Source: Zerene cesonia (lineage: Eukaryota > Arthropoda > Insecta > Lepidoptera > Pieridae). From it: a DNA stretch of 64,000 nt. This document shows positions 14,815-27,400 of this stretch, piece by piece. Numbering within the stretch: the stretch's first letter is position 1; every line of letters begins with the position of its first letter. The notes beneath the pieces are model-generated. The model saw only the letters and a list, made by a program, of their open reading frames with translations, did no database searches and was not told where the DNA came from. The position numbers were made by a program, and so were the translations under genes. Where the stretch lies: the NCBI RefSeq assembly GCF_012273895.1, contig NC_052119.1, positions 6,705,990-6,769,989 on the forward strand, given 5' to 3'.

Positions 14815-15626
14815 AAATATAATTACCATACTCGATCACAAAGTACCTACAATATATCAATACAAACTATAATTGTACAAGTATAAGACAATACTCACAA
14901 GTATTAAATCTAATAAAAAACCCCTTTGAAGTGCATAAAACGGAAAAATCTCTAATTTATAACACTAAGCCTCACCCGCGGCGCCGCTCCCAAAGTAGTT
15001 AAGCTAACATAATAAAACGTAACTCTAAATTAGCTCGTCGTTTTACAAGCAAGCAATAAATTTAATAGGCATTCGCAGAGGGTGCTCTAGTCAACGAAAT
15101 TTTAACTCGACGACAATTCTGTTGCCGCTCCGAGGGCATCAAAAATCATACCGTCTAATCTATTTTGACCGTTTATTTAATATACCAACCCTTTCAATAT
15201 GTTCAAGAATCAAATTTCCTAACAAATTTGTAGTTGGTTATTTGTTATTTTATTTTCTATAAACTTGATTCATGTTTTTTTTATTACAAAATTGTCCGTT
15301 GCCTGCATAAAGGAAGTTTACAAATATTTTATAAATCTACTACTTGAAAAGATACATTCCAATAGGTACTCAACTTTATTCCTATTCTATTACCACGTAA
15401 CAGCTGTAATCTATCTCGGACCGCAAAAATGAGATTGGATTCGAAATAAAACATGTATTGTCCCTCGTTACTTTTATACAAACATCCATCAAGCCAGCTG
15501 GATATATGGTTTTATTTTATATCAAAAACAATGTGATTGTCTTCTTATAATACTCTCAATGAAATGAACTTACAGGTAATGAATTCAGACGGGATAAATT
15601 AAAAGATAACGATAAGTTATAAACAT
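14815..15626. other. intergenic / downstream of the Toll gene
   Basis: No gene seen. If the gap at 15656 holds the rest of the Toll gene, the 15600-15655 stretch may be its 3' UTR. Confidence 0.4.
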
Positions 15627-15632
15627 TTTATT
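15627..15632 (-). terminator. candidate poly(A) signal AATAAA (Toll gene)
   Basis: AATAAA on the minus strand just beyond the gap that swallows the Toll coding region. It would fit the 3' end of that gene, but the link runs through unsequenced bases. Confidence 0.3.
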
Positions 15633-15655
15633 AATCATCTATACAAACATCAGCC

Positions 15656-16655
15656 NNNNNNNNNNNNNNNNNNNNNNNNNNNNNNNNNNNNNNNNNNNNN
15701 NNNNNNNNNNNNNNNNNNNNNNNNNNNNNNNNNNNNNNNNNNNNNNNNNNNNNNNNNNNNNNNNNNNNNNNNNNNNNNNNNNNNNNNNNNNNNNNNNNNN
15801 NNNNNNNNNNNNNNNNNNNNNNNNNNNNNNNNNNNNNNNNNNNNNNNNNNNNNNNNNNNNNNNNNNNNNNNNNNNNNNNNNNNNNNNNNNNNNNNNNNNN
15901 NNNNNNNNNNNNNNNNNNNNNNNNNNNNNNNNNNNNNNNNNNNNNNNNNNNNNNNNNNNNNNNNNNNNNNNNNNNNNNNNNNNNNNNNNNNNNNNNNNNN
16001 NNNNNNNNNNNNNNNNNNNNNNNNNNNNNNNNNNNNNNNNNNNNNNNNNNNNNNNNNNNNNNNNNNNNNNNNNNNNNNNNNNNNNNNNNNNNNNNNNNNN
16101 NNNNNNNNNNNNNNNNNNNNNNNNNNNNNNNNNNNNNNNNNNNNNNNNNNNNNNNNNNNNNNNNNNNNNNNNNNNNNNNNNNNNNNNNNNNNNNNNNNNN
16201 NNNNNNNNNNNNNNNNNNNNNNNNNNNNNNNNNNNNNNNNNNNNNNNNNNNNNNNNNNNNNNNNNNNNNNNNNNNNNNNNNNNNNNNNNNNNNNNNNNNN
16301 NNNNNNNNNNNNNNNNNNNNNNNNNNNNNNNNNNNNNNNNNNNNNNNNNNNNNNNNNNNNNNNNNNNNNNNNNNNNNNNNNNNNNNNNNNNNNNNNNNNN
16401 NNNNNNNNNNNNNNNNNNNNNNNNNNNNNNNNNNNNNNNNNNNNNNNNNNNNNNNNNNNNNNNNNNNNNNNNNNNNNNNNNNNNNNNNNNNNNNNNNNNN
16501 NNNNNNNNNNNNNNNNNNNNNNNNNNNNNNNNNNNNNNNNNNNNNNNNNNNNNNNNNNNNNNNNNNNNNNNNNNNNNNNNNNNNNNNNNNNNNNNNNNNN
16601 NNNNNNNNNNNNNNNNNNNNNNNNNNNNNNNNNNNNNNNNNNNNNNNNNNNNNNN
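15656..16655. other. assembly gap (1000 N)
   Basis: Exactly 1000 N, the same length as the other three gaps, so it is a placeholder. The missing part of the Toll-like gene (families of this type are roughly 1300 residues, nearly 4 kb of coding sequence) does not fit in 1000 bases, so the true gap is probably larger. Confidence 0.95.
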
Positions 16656-17267
16656 GTTATAGCTCAGATCAATAGTCTGCAAGGTGGAACCACATTTGTG
16701 ACCGAATCCCAATTCATCTACAAACTTTATCTTATTGTGAGTTAAATTCAAAGAAATTATATTTTCCAATGCGCAAAATAAGTCGGATGGGATTTTTCTG
16801 ACGTTGTTATGTCCCAAGTCCAAAGTATGTAACTCCCTGAGACCGTTGAATGCGCCGAAAGACATCTCCATCTCCTTATTGTAACCCCATTCATTATTCA
16901 TAGTGCGTAACTGCAGCGTCTTCAAACCGCGTAGACCTTCGAACACATTTCCTGGGAGGCGGAGTATTTTACAATTGGAAATGGTGATCTCTACCAAGTC
17001 CTTCATTTTGCTAAATTGGTGGTCTTTAACCGTACTTTCCAGCAGTTCAGAGCCGCAGTGGACTGCAAGCTTCTCCGCGCCATCCGAGTGCATCGAACCG
17101 ACCACGTCCCGGTCTGACGACAGCGTCCGTACATTGCACTCCACACCGTTCTTGCCGGCCACTCGAAAACAGGCATCTGCAGCGTCAGGCGCTCCGGTGA
17201 GCGCCGCGCCCATCACTAAACAAAAGAATATCACGCTAATTATCATTTTAAACCGCACTTTGTCCAT
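16656..17267 (-). CDS. Toll-like receptor, long (18-wheeler/Toll-6/Toll-7/Toll-8) type, N-terminal part
   Basis: Transmembrane leucine-rich-repeat receptor of the insect Toll family; long Tolls act in epithelial patterning and immune signalling. The first 204 residues are visible before the gap. Residues 1-27 are a signal peptide (basic MDKVRFK, then a hydrophobic run ending near GAALTGAPDAADA). A cysteine-containing N-cap (ACFRV..VECNV) follows, and then leucine-rich repeats, for example LHTLDLGHNNVRKIPSDLF and IISLNLTHNKIKFVDELGF. The '..LRTMNNEW..' segment and the 'DLFCALENIISLNLTHN' repeat are typical of the long Tolls rather than Toll-1. I chose the ATG at 17267; a frame upstream has only a non-ATG start. 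Family genes are often intronless, which agrees with the uninterrupted frame. The C-terminal LRRs, transmembrane helix and TIR domain cannot be seen. The exact subfamily is not decidable from this part. Confidence 0.8.
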
Positions 17268-17560
17268 TTCATTTTCACTTGTCAACTTGTTTTTATGAAT
17301 GAAAGTTTAGTTCGTTTTTGACGTGTGATCATATTAAAACACGACGCGCGATTTCTGCGGGGATAACGTTTCGATTACAACAAATTTGTGTGGGATAAAT
17401 AGAGCGATCCACGAGTCTCATTGTAAAGTATAGACGCGATCCCCCTTCGGCGGCGGACCCGCGACTGCCGCGTACAATGAAACGCCATGAATGCGCGGCA
17501 ACTAGCGAGGGAATGGGTCGCACCATCGCATTTCTATTGCCGCATAAAAAATAGTCCTCG
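17268..17560 (-). promoter_or_regulatory. 5' flank of the Toll-like gene, GC-rich
   Basis: A locally GC- and CpG-rich stretch (about 17340-17525) in otherwise AT-rich DNA, immediately upstream of the Toll start. It could be 5' UTR plus promoter. No TATA box or initiator was identified with confidence. Confidence 0.3.
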
Positions 17561-18058
17561 TATATTTATGGTATTAGATGGAAAACATTTGGCTACATGA
17601 TACGTGTGCTTAAATCGTTTTGAATAAGAGTAAGTTAGTGAAAACAAACTTATTAATAAAATTATAAACTGTGTAATATTTCAATCTAGGTAACATTATA
17701 AAATTTTACATGCGTATACTGAAAGAGCTACCTATTTTATAATTAAGTTTCCTGTTACTAGAAGACATGCAAAGCCATGCTTCAAGGTGTTCGTTAGTAA
17801 TATCCTGAGTATTATAGTCTCCTATAAACATCTACGTTAATTCCATGTTCTAAATAATTTATATTAACGTAAAAGAAAGAAAACACGCTTTGCCTGTGCA
17901 AAAATTATTAACCTATTCTTTTATAATTTTCTTCCTCGTCGTCGTGTTCTTTTTATTTAGCTTGTAAGCATTGCTTGGTATTCGCCAGAGCATTAGAAAT
18001 TTTCCTTAATACTAGAAACTTTAAGATTTTAATTCTTCAGATTCTTAGTCCTTTCAAA

Positions 18059-18242
18059 TCTTATATATAAAATTCTCGTGTCACAATGTTAGTCTCTATA
18101 CTCCTCCGAAACGGCTTGACCGATTCCTCTGAAATTTGGTAAGCATATTGGGTAGGTCTGAGAATCGGCCAACATCTATTTTTTATCCCGATATTCTTAC
18201 GGGATACGGACTTACGCGGGTGAAACCGCGGGGCGCAGCTAG
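18059..18242 (+). mobile_element. non-autonomous Helitron-like element
   Basis: Starts A|TC (18059) and ends CTAG|T (18242), the expected ends for Helitron insertion between A and T. The right end carries the conserved 'GTGAAACCGCGGGGCGCAGC' before CTAG. The left end ('TTATATATAAAATTCTCGTG') differs from the other copies, so it belongs to a distinct subfamily with a shared 3' end. Confidence 0.75.
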
Positions 18243-18894
18243 TACATATATAGATTTGAAAAGCACCTAAATCCTATTCATAAAACAACTGTATTGAAAT
18301 ATAAAATATAATATATTTAATATATTATACCCTATATACAAGATGTGGCGTAATGAATGGATGACAATATTATGGTACCTAGGGATGTACCATGATATTG
18401 TTATATAGGTCTCTCAGATTTCGACTGCAAAAATGCATAATTTCCCACTATTTTTGTTGACAAGACTGCAGCTGACGGAATTTTGTCAATTTGTTTTCGT
18501 GTAAAGTTTCCCTAGGTGAATGTGCTTTCGAATATTAAACTCTTCGAGGTTGGCTTGTTTACTTATTAAACTATGTTAACAACAAACAATGTAACGCAAA
18601 TTTATCTATATATATCTACCTATTTACTTCACTTAAATCGAACATCTTCCTCAACCTTGCGAGAACATTCAGCAATAGTCCATCTCATTTATCATCAATA
18701 TTGGAAAATAAAGATGTAACAATTGTGTCAACAATAAATTTTAAATTATATTTCAAGACACATTGAAAAAAAGGCAGGTATTTTAATTTATAAAAACATT
18801 CGATTTATATTAGTCTAGTCAAACTGAAAAAAAAAATCTTTGCAATGGATATTATTCTTTTTCTTTGTCTCTGCGTTTAAGTCCTTTTTTTATG

Positions 18895-18965
18895 GCAGAG
18901 CAACCCTGGGTGCAGGTGAACCACCTGATGTCGAGTGGTCACCACGACCCGTAAACATTTATAAC
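18895..18965 (+). repeat. fragment of the CACCTGATG-type repeat
   Basis: 'GCAGGTGAACCACCTGATGT' followed by 'GGTCACCACGACCC', matching the core of the repeat at 5639-5850. Short and eroded. Confidence 0.45.
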
Positions 18966-20785
18966 ACTAGTGACAACAAGCAAGTGCTTTATCGTCCTTT
19001 CACTATAATTATAGTACATGCTTTATTCAATATAAATTTAAAACTACTTGACTTCCCAAGAAAATTAAGCCGCTTTCAGAGGTCATATAAATTTTTAAAC
19101 CACCGACTGACGTTGTCAGTATAATCACAAATAACATAATACTGTATATTATGTTTAAATCACAGTAATATATGGTATTAATCCTTTATACCCTTTCACC
19201 ATTAGCAGAAATTATTAGTTGTAGAAGAGATATTATTGATTACGTTGGAATGTAGAGAAAAGAAAGCAACGCAGAAAATTACGTATAATAATAAATAATA
19301 TACAGGTCATGGAAATAAAAAAGGAACTAGAAAAAGTTATTTATATTTAATTTGCGTTACGAACTTTTGGGCATTTGTTTTGACCATAATAATTTAAATG
19401 AAAACAAAAAACGCAACTATTTATTTCTTTGTTTTGTCGTGTTCAATATAAACAGGTATTTCTAATTTCACATTGATGCGAACGGTTTTGGGTTATGTTT
19501 CAAGTTTCAAGGTCTAATATGCATTTCTATAAATGCTCTTAAAAACGTACGGTTATTAAATCAAATTTATATTTGATTATGATATATTCCACAAAAGAAT
19601 ATGAATTTATGTACTTAATGTACTTATCAATACAACTATTGCAATTGCCTAATTATTCTGTGCAATATTATATATCACAGGATACTTAAATTGGCAAGAA
19701 TTTAATGTTCAAGTTTTTTTGTTCAACGATTTGATTAATGTTCATTCAACGCCATCTAGCGCCGTATAGGATAATAACTATTTATTAAGCTGAGATTATT
19801 ATTCCTATGTCTAATTTTTAATTTTATAGTAACGAATGAAAGCTGAATATGTCGGTGTCTATCGCAGCCAACTATCAATATCAGAATTTAAATATACTAG
19901 CCTCTTGAATAAACTTTGCTTATTCTTAATTTGATTAAAGGCCTTAAATTTAAACGATATCCAGCCGTTTCATTTAATATAAAATAACTTATAATAAACC
20001 GACGGGCTCTCGCATAGAATATTCATATAATATTATAGTATAGGCATAGTACAAATAAATGCTGCGTTTTTATAACGTGCGCCCGCTATTGATTCGACAT
20101 CTTTAAGCAATGAAATTCGGGGCGCAAGATTCCAATATTTAATCAAAATAATATAAGTACAGTTAAAAAAAAAACTCTTCATTATTTAATTATAGAAACA
20201 AACTTTCTCTTATACAGAGCAGAAAGAAAATATTTAATCCCAATCCTATTAAGGATGTAAATATATAAAATTATCACAGTCACCGATCCTTGATAAGTAT
20301 ACAAAGTTTTAATGAAATTCGTCTGTTTAAAGTGGGTCAAAATCAAGTCTAAAAGGATCGGATAAGAGTCGGTAAAATGGGAATCTGAATAAAACACCAT
20401 TTTTTTCACATGTTTATTAATCAACCTAATTAATACTAAAACTTAAGAAAATATTTACAATTAGTGAATAATGAGGAAATTTGCTAAAATCAACTGGGTA
20501 ATTCACACTTATGCTAGTCTATTGTAAAATGGCATAATGGCATTGGGAACAATGGACATTATCAAATATACTCAATAATTTGCTTTAAAGATTTTTTTAT
20601 TGAAAAAATTAATTGCCTTTCGGCCCAATACTGTTTTGAATTTATTCACATTAAGTAAAAGACAAAACCTACATCAAGCTTTAATGAGTCATAAATATTA
20701 AAAGCCCATTATTCCCTAAACAACATAGCAAGCATCATATGTGCGGATACTTATCTTATGAATTTTATTCTCAAACTCCTAACTC

Positions 20786-22085
20786 ATCGTTGCAGCCTTT
20801 TAGGACGTCCACTGTTGGACATAGGCCTCCCCCAAAGATTTCCAAAAACGACCGATCACCAGCGGCCAGAGTCCAGATTTTATGAATGTGATGGGATGAT
20901 TTTCGTCTGTCCATGTTCATGCTAAGGCCCACTTGTTGTGAAACTTTGTAGAGGTCACCGAGCATTGTATTAAGGTCTTCCAGGGACTCCGCCATGACCA
21001 CGAAATCGTCAACAAATCGAAGGTGAGTGATGTACTCGCCATTAATGTTAATGCCAAGTCCTTGCCAGTCGAGGAGCTTGAAGAGGTCTTCCAAAGCAGC
21101 GGTAAAAAGTTTTAGAGAGATGACATCTCCTTGTCTGACGCCGCGCTGCAGAGGAATTGCTTTCGTGCACTGCTCCTGAACTCGGACTGACATTGTGGCG
21201 TTTTCATACAAGCTTCTCAGCACTTCGATATACCGATAGTCAATGCGGCATCGCTGAAGAGACCTTACTTGACCCACACTTGACCGTGTGGTGCCGGTTT
21301 AGAATAGCACCACCCCATCTCTACCTGTGGGTGTCGTAAAATGCGACTAAGGGTTTCTACATGCAAACGGGCAGCAGCGTTGTGCATGTTCTCCCTCCCT
21401 TTCCTGGCTACGGTAGCGGCCATGGTAACGGCGGATCGGGGGGTGATAAGAATCACCGGAAGCGATACGGCTACCACTCCCGACGATCCTGGCCCTGGTA
21501 ACATACAATGCACGCACATTGAGGACGGACGAAAAGATCGTTGAGCTGGATGTCATAGGGATATCAGAAGTCCGAAGAAAGGGGGAGGACACGTTGACCT
21601 TGGCATCTGGTAATTTATTCTTCTACCGGGAGGGCGACCAGCAATCCCAATGTGGAATAGGGTTTATCGTTCGCAGACCCCTCATAAAAAAACATCGTAG
21701 CCATCGAAAGTGTGTCGAACAGGGTAGCGTACCTGATCCTCAAAATATCTGATAGATATTCCTTGAAGGTCCTTCAGGTCTACGCTCCGACTTCGGCATA
21801 TCCAGATGAAGATGTGGAGGTAAGTTATGAGGACATCAGCAGAGCCATACACACCTCGAAAACACATTTCAATGTTGTTATGGGGGATTTCAACGCAAAA
21901 TTAGGCAAGAGAGGCGATGATGAGTTGATGGAGAAGGAAGGACTCTTCATGACTCACACGCTACGACAGATTATACAGAAGACGGAGGAGTATAATCAGC
22001 CATTATGCTTGGCGTTTGTGGACTATGAAAAAGCCTTTGATTCGATCGAGATTTGAGCCGTATTAAGGTCTCTTCAAACTCCTAA
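20786..22085 (-). mobile_element. non-LTR retrotransposon (LINE) with 5' inversion, internally deleted
   Basis: On the minus strand, 21281 down to 20786 encodes a reverse-transcriptase segment (..RGVRQGDVIS.., then the catalytic FVDD) that jumps by deletion to a short 3' end containing GGAGGCCTATGTCCAACAG. Immediately beyond it, on the plus strand, 21282-22085 encodes the 5' part of the same kind of element: a 5' UTR (..GAATAGCACCACCCCATCTC..), an endonuclease segment (VYAPTSAYPDED.., VVMGDFNAKLG) with a frame break near 21710-21750, then a deletion jump to the start of RT (AFVDYEKAFDSIE). Both halves are defective. The head-to-head arrangement is the pattern expected from twin priming. Confidence 0.85.
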
Positions 22086-23645
22086 ATATATCACATTATC
22101 TTAACACACAAACGTAATCTACTTAAAAATTACATAACAATCTTAGTCACATTATTGTTCTTTTCTGCATTTGTGAAAGTAAATATTAAATGAGAAAAAC
22201 CAATTATACATATGTCAAAACTTAGTTGAATTACAAACAAAACCAAGTACATATATTATTTGAGTAGTCAACTGAATAACTAATTAAATTCGATGATTAA
22301 ATCGTTACACTAAAGCTATGAACTAATTCAATAAATTATACCTAAGATCTAGTGAATAAACATTTTTCTCCGCAGATTTAGAAGCAAAGTCACTAGATAT
22401 TTATATCATTCAGATTCAGTCTTACATATGATTGCTCCTTCTTAGATGTCTGATTTCGAATAAAGACATGTAATCACTAAACAATATTTTGTCTAACATC
22501 AAATACATAGAGAATGTCTTTAATGGTTCTTAAACATGACAAAATATAAAAATGTCTATATTTATATAACTGTTTTCATATTTTTAATGTCCCCATTTTT
22601 TTAATTAATAGGATTCAATTCACAGCTGATGTGTCAAGAAAAGGAGTACTGGGACTTGAGTGGCACTACCACAAAAATTCTTTCTACAGTTATCAAAGCC
22701 ATGTTCTTATGAAATTCCAGTTATATAGATATACATACTTTTAACACATAAAAAACCTCTGTAGCTTATTTAGACATCTAACATTACTTAACTCATTGTT
22801 CTCTCATCTCACACTTAAGTGAGATTCTTTAAGACATTTTTCATCATATTGTAGTTGATAATACAGTAATTCTATGCATACAATTAAAAGCCAAAATGGT
22901 TTTGTTAAAATACCTAAATTATTACATGTATCAAATTTTAGTAAATTTTTAAACACTGCGATACCTTTCCTTTCCAATATCATATTAAAATAAGTGTCTT
23001 TTACTTACTACTAATAAAATACTTCTGCAAAATAATTTACTTAAACTATCAAATTGCTTTCAATCATCCTGGAATACTCTATAAGGACTCAGATGCATTA
23101 TTTCTGGTTAATCAATCGAAAAGAAAACCCTATTAAATAAGTTACATGTTAATTATTGCAATGTCTAATGGCACATGCTTTCAAGGCCACAAATGCTTGA
23201 GTCATTGCTTCCAGCCATCACAATTTTTCATTGACAATGTGATTGACACAACTGAAGCAGAAAGAAAAACATAACAAGGTCTTCATACTATATCAATATT
23301 GAAACTACACGTCGCTCTATTACACATTAAATACTCAAGTACTAATGAAAATTATGTCTTATTAAATACAATTAACATGAGTCAGGATAACAGTTTCAAT
23401 TGAAACAACCCCAACATTATATTAACCGCTATTTATAGTGAGACAGTTCAAATTGTGTTATTAACAATAAAAAAATAATTCACTATTAAACAGACTAAAA
23501 GATTAAACTATTACAAGTACTAACAATGTAGCTGAAAATCACATCCACAGGAATCTTACTAAAACAAAATGTTCAACGATTCTCTTACTTATAGAAATAA
23601 CTTAAATGAAAAAACATTGCCCATACCACTCATTACCATTTACAA

Positions 23646-23715
23646 TGGTGGATTTACACTAGGGGCAGTCGGGGCTAGTGCCCAGGGCGGCAAATTATCT
23701 AGGGCGACAAAATTT
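23646..23715. repeat. repeat terminus-like strip ('GGGCGGCAAA' type)
   Basis: 'GGGGCTAGTGCCCAGGGCGG' and repeated 'AGGGCG' in AT-rich surroundings. A matching GGGGCGGCA occurs at about 24133, and a related strip at 52540-52590 (GTGGCATAGCGTAGCGGGG..CGGGCGG). It resembles the end of a common insect MITE/LINE tail, but no complete element can be delimited. Confidence 0.35.
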
Positions 23716-24324
23716 GAAAAGTGAAATTTGAAAAAAAAAATTTAGTGTTATCAAAAGTTTTTAATAGAATTTTTTTATTCTTTTTAATTAATCATTTATT
23801 ATTCAAGAGAGTAGTATACGTTACGCGCGCAAGCGCACGCATTAATGAAGAGTTAGATATATTTTTATGCTTATGATATATTTCACCAATCACATTTCAA
23901 ATAGTTCATTTACACATATTACATCTAAATTGTATTTGTGGATTATTCAAGAAATTCAACTGATACATGATTTGTCAAATCGAACTTTGGTAAATTATAA
24001 AAGTAAAAACTAATCTTGATGGAAATAATTTAATTAATTCATTACCTTGAAGATTAGATCAACTGGCAACTGTATTATTAAAGTACATAAATATTAATTA
24101 TTTAAAAAACAAATCAATGAAATTTTAGTGATGGGGCGGCATTTTTTCCAGTGCCCTGACCATTTATCAAATTATACCATTATATCAACACAACTCCTAA
24201 AACCGAAACGAAGACTCAAGAGATACCAGCAATATTTGAATGTCGAATCTACAAAATGGCGCGCAATGGGAACTGCCAAAGCAAAACTCACTTTTTCATC
24301 TGTTACCCGTCACAATCACCGCAA

Positions 24325-24350
24325 CTGTCACTGTCACTGTCACTGTCACT
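24325..24350. repeat. (CTGTCA)n microsatellite in the Ogt 3' UTR
   Basis: Four and a third perfect copies of CTGTCA, 57 bases downstream of the Ogt stop codon, so it would be in the 3' untranslated region (read as TGACAG on the mRNA). Confidence 0.8.
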
Positions 24351-24406
24351 CAACACCAGCGCCGCTTTTTCGACGTGCCCTCACCAAGGTCGCAGTGTAG
24401 TTGTGC

Positions 24407-27400
24407 CTATTTGTCGATGGCCTGCACGTGGTCAGGGCGGTCGCCGCGCGCGTACCGCGACCACATGCGGCTGTAGAGCATCTCGAGGCCGGTGGCGTAC
24501 GCCTTGCAGTCGAACAGCGGGCTCTCTGTTCGCGCGGTCCACACTTTTGCACGGATCGCTTTGAGGCTGTTGAATAAGAACATTCGTTATACAGATAGTT
24601 CATTTTTGATGCCAGCATACTTTTATGAAATGCAACAAATCCATATTAAAATTTAATTGTTATGAGCAATTAAACTAATACAAGTATAGTAGTAGTATAG
24701 TATAATAAAAAGAGGAGCCAAATAGTTTTGATAGTAATATGAAATACTTATATGCATTGATTAAAAATGACCTAACTGTTTATTCATAAAGTAAAAAAAA
24801 TGTTATTTACATGTAAACAAAGGCACAAGGTGACATTGCTTTTATCTTTTTAAAAATACTCAGATAAGCGAAGATGATTACATTATTATAATTGAGTATG
24901 TACTCACTATTCTCTATCAGTTCCTAGTCTTACAGCTATGTCTTGATATTCCTGGCGCGTCCGGGCAATTAATTCCGGACATCCGAGCGTGTTCAATTGT
25001 GACGCCGCAACTCTGTAAAGAATCATATATATTATATACACTCATAAATTATAAGAAAATGATCTTATTATTATCTATTTCATTAGCTTCAGATCATTTC
25101 AGTGATGAACATAATTTATCCAATATGAAACAAATATGTTACCTTGAAGCTAGGGTCTCTCCAGGTAAAGTGACCACTGGGGTTCCCGTCCATAAGATGT
25201 CCATACTAGTTGTGTGTCCATTGCACAAGGGTGTATCCAGGCATACATCGGCTAACTGCCCTCTCCTCACATGTTCCTCTTTGGCTGCCACATTTGAGAA
25301 TATTATACGACCTGGTGGTAGACCTGGAAATAATTATTAGATTAACATTAGATGATAAAGGGAATACAACAATTTATCATACTATCATGAGATTGAATTA
25401 AGAAACATAGGAATAAAATTGCTTGTAGTTAGTTTGTATCTAAGACATTGCTTTGATAAATCGAAAGACGCGGGTAGGTTAATTACACCATCTCATTTGA
25501 AAAATACTTTAAACCTCAAATATTCGTAAATTTCATTTAATTCTATATTCTAAATTCACATATTTCCTTATTGAAATTACCAACATTCTAAAGACAGACT
25601 ATTATGATATTGCATGAATAAAATTATCATGATTATTAATTGTACTATGTCGACTTTAATTATACACAGCCTTCATGTAGCCTAGCTTTATAGAACTATA
25701 TTTATTATTCAAATGAATAAAATCGGATTTTTTACATCATAATAACTTTAGAATAATAAACTATTATCAACAATAAACATATACCTAGAACTTAACCTTG
25801 AATGAACAATGTTTGCAGTATAAAAACTATAAACATAGATTATCAAGTTTATCTTTTCCGTTCATTTGTACCCAATGATAGATAGATAAGAAAATAGTAG
25901 TTTTTTCTTCAAACATACGTTAGACCGACAATTAAAATTTTAACGAACGAAAGCCCTTTGACAATTTAAATCTCCTTACTCGCGCACGAATGTTATCACT
26001 ATTATTTTATTAATTAGCACAAATTTATAGAATTTTGGTCTAGGATTATTATAGTACTCCATCTTTTATAAGCAGTAGTAATTTAAAGTTCTTACCCAAT
26101 TGTTGTGCCGTAGCTTGTAGGTTCGGTTCGCCAACGGCCGGGAACCTCAAGAGCCAAAGCACACTATTGGGCACATGTTTCAGAATATACACCCACATGT
26201 GCAAAGTCAGGGGGTCTATCTTGTACAGTTGGTTGAAGTTGCAATAGACAACTGCGTCATCCGGCAAACCGTATTGTTGTCTCGTTGTTATTACTATGGA
26301 CTGAGGGACTTCTTCGCCGGTGGCAGCTTTATTGTTTGTTTGTGTTGTGGCAAGACCGTTTTGCAAGATAACCCCGTTTACGGATGTCTGGAATATATAA
26401 CATTGTTCACATATATTTTTAAAGCAATTTTAATCCAATATGAAAAATACATTAAACCTAACACACTTCGTGTTTACATATACTGATATGAGCGCGATAA
26501 GAAAATAATGAGATGATAGTAATTTCAGATTTGTGTTAAGAGTATAGTTTAAATAGTGTTAAGGAAAAACATATTTGAAAATCAACCATTATTCTTAGAT
26601 TTGTTGCTTTTTAAAAGTCGGATTTTTAGTAAATAATATTACCTGCACTTGTCCTGAAGCGATCATAGTTTCGATGGGTGTCGTGGTTGGCAATTCGGCA
26701 ACCTTCAACGAAATTTCCACCGGTCTTGCCGCTCTAACGATTTCCTTAATCTCTTTAATGTCGGTATTTTCCACTAGCGGTGATAAATCAGTGGCATTTA
26801 TAACAGCTACGTTATCAGCGACGCTTCCTAAATTATTGTGCGATTTCACTTTATCGCTAAGAATTAGCCTCTCTTGTAAATGCGGGAACATTTGTTTGTG
26901 ATCACCGACAAAGTAGGTGTGGGGCATGTATGCAAGCTTTTCGCTATACTGGCTCGCCAATTCCACAGGTGATGTCACAGCGTCTGTGACTAAATAGTCC
27001 ATATAACTCGCTCCACTTGTTCCGGGATAACCCAACCACATAACCTGAACCGGAGCCGGTCTTAGGGCGAATATTTCATTCCTAGCTCCTTTTGTATATC
27101 CATTCATGTTCACAAGAATGTGAATTCCATCTCCATAAATCTTATCGGCCGCTTTTCCATTGCAGGGTACTTGCGATAAATCAATGAAATGTTCCGCCTC
27201 TCGGGCGATTTTAGAGCGGAATGTTGTTCCATCGTCAGGGCTGAGTGCATAACAGAAGATCTCAACTTTAGCGCGATCATGTAGACCGGGCACGGATTGC
27301 ATAAGATGGGACGTCGGATGATTACCGAAATCACTGCTAACGTATCCGATACGCAGGCGCCCTTGCAAATCGCGAGGGAATTTGTATGGAGGCTTGTGCA

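Larger units (their letters stand above)
17561..20785. other. intergenic, repeats only
   Basis: Apart from the Helitron-like element at 18059-18242 and the repeat fragment near 18895 I see nothing. There is an AT-only near-palindrome near 18305-18330 (TATAATATATTTAATATATT..), common in such DNA. Confidence 0.5.
22086..24406. other. 3' flank of Ogt, intergenic
   Basis: AT-rich. The distal part of the Ogt 3' UTR probably lies here, but I cannot choose a poly(A) site. A repeat-like GC-rich strip sits at 23646-23715 and a hexanucleotide repeat at 24325-24350. No coding gene recognised. Confidence 0.45.

Noticed and set aside
18301..18335. AT palindrome near 18315
   Set aside because: Imperfect and made only of A and T; such palindromes are expected in this composition.
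21341..22056. Possible cellular endonuclease gene
   Set aside because: The VYAPT and GDFNAKLG motifs with a following RT fragment are those of a LINE; it is frame-broken and internally deleted.
24128..24618. Overlapping frames of 80-100 codons on both strands
   Set aside because: Shadows of the last Ogt exon and its microsatellite-bearing 3' UTR.
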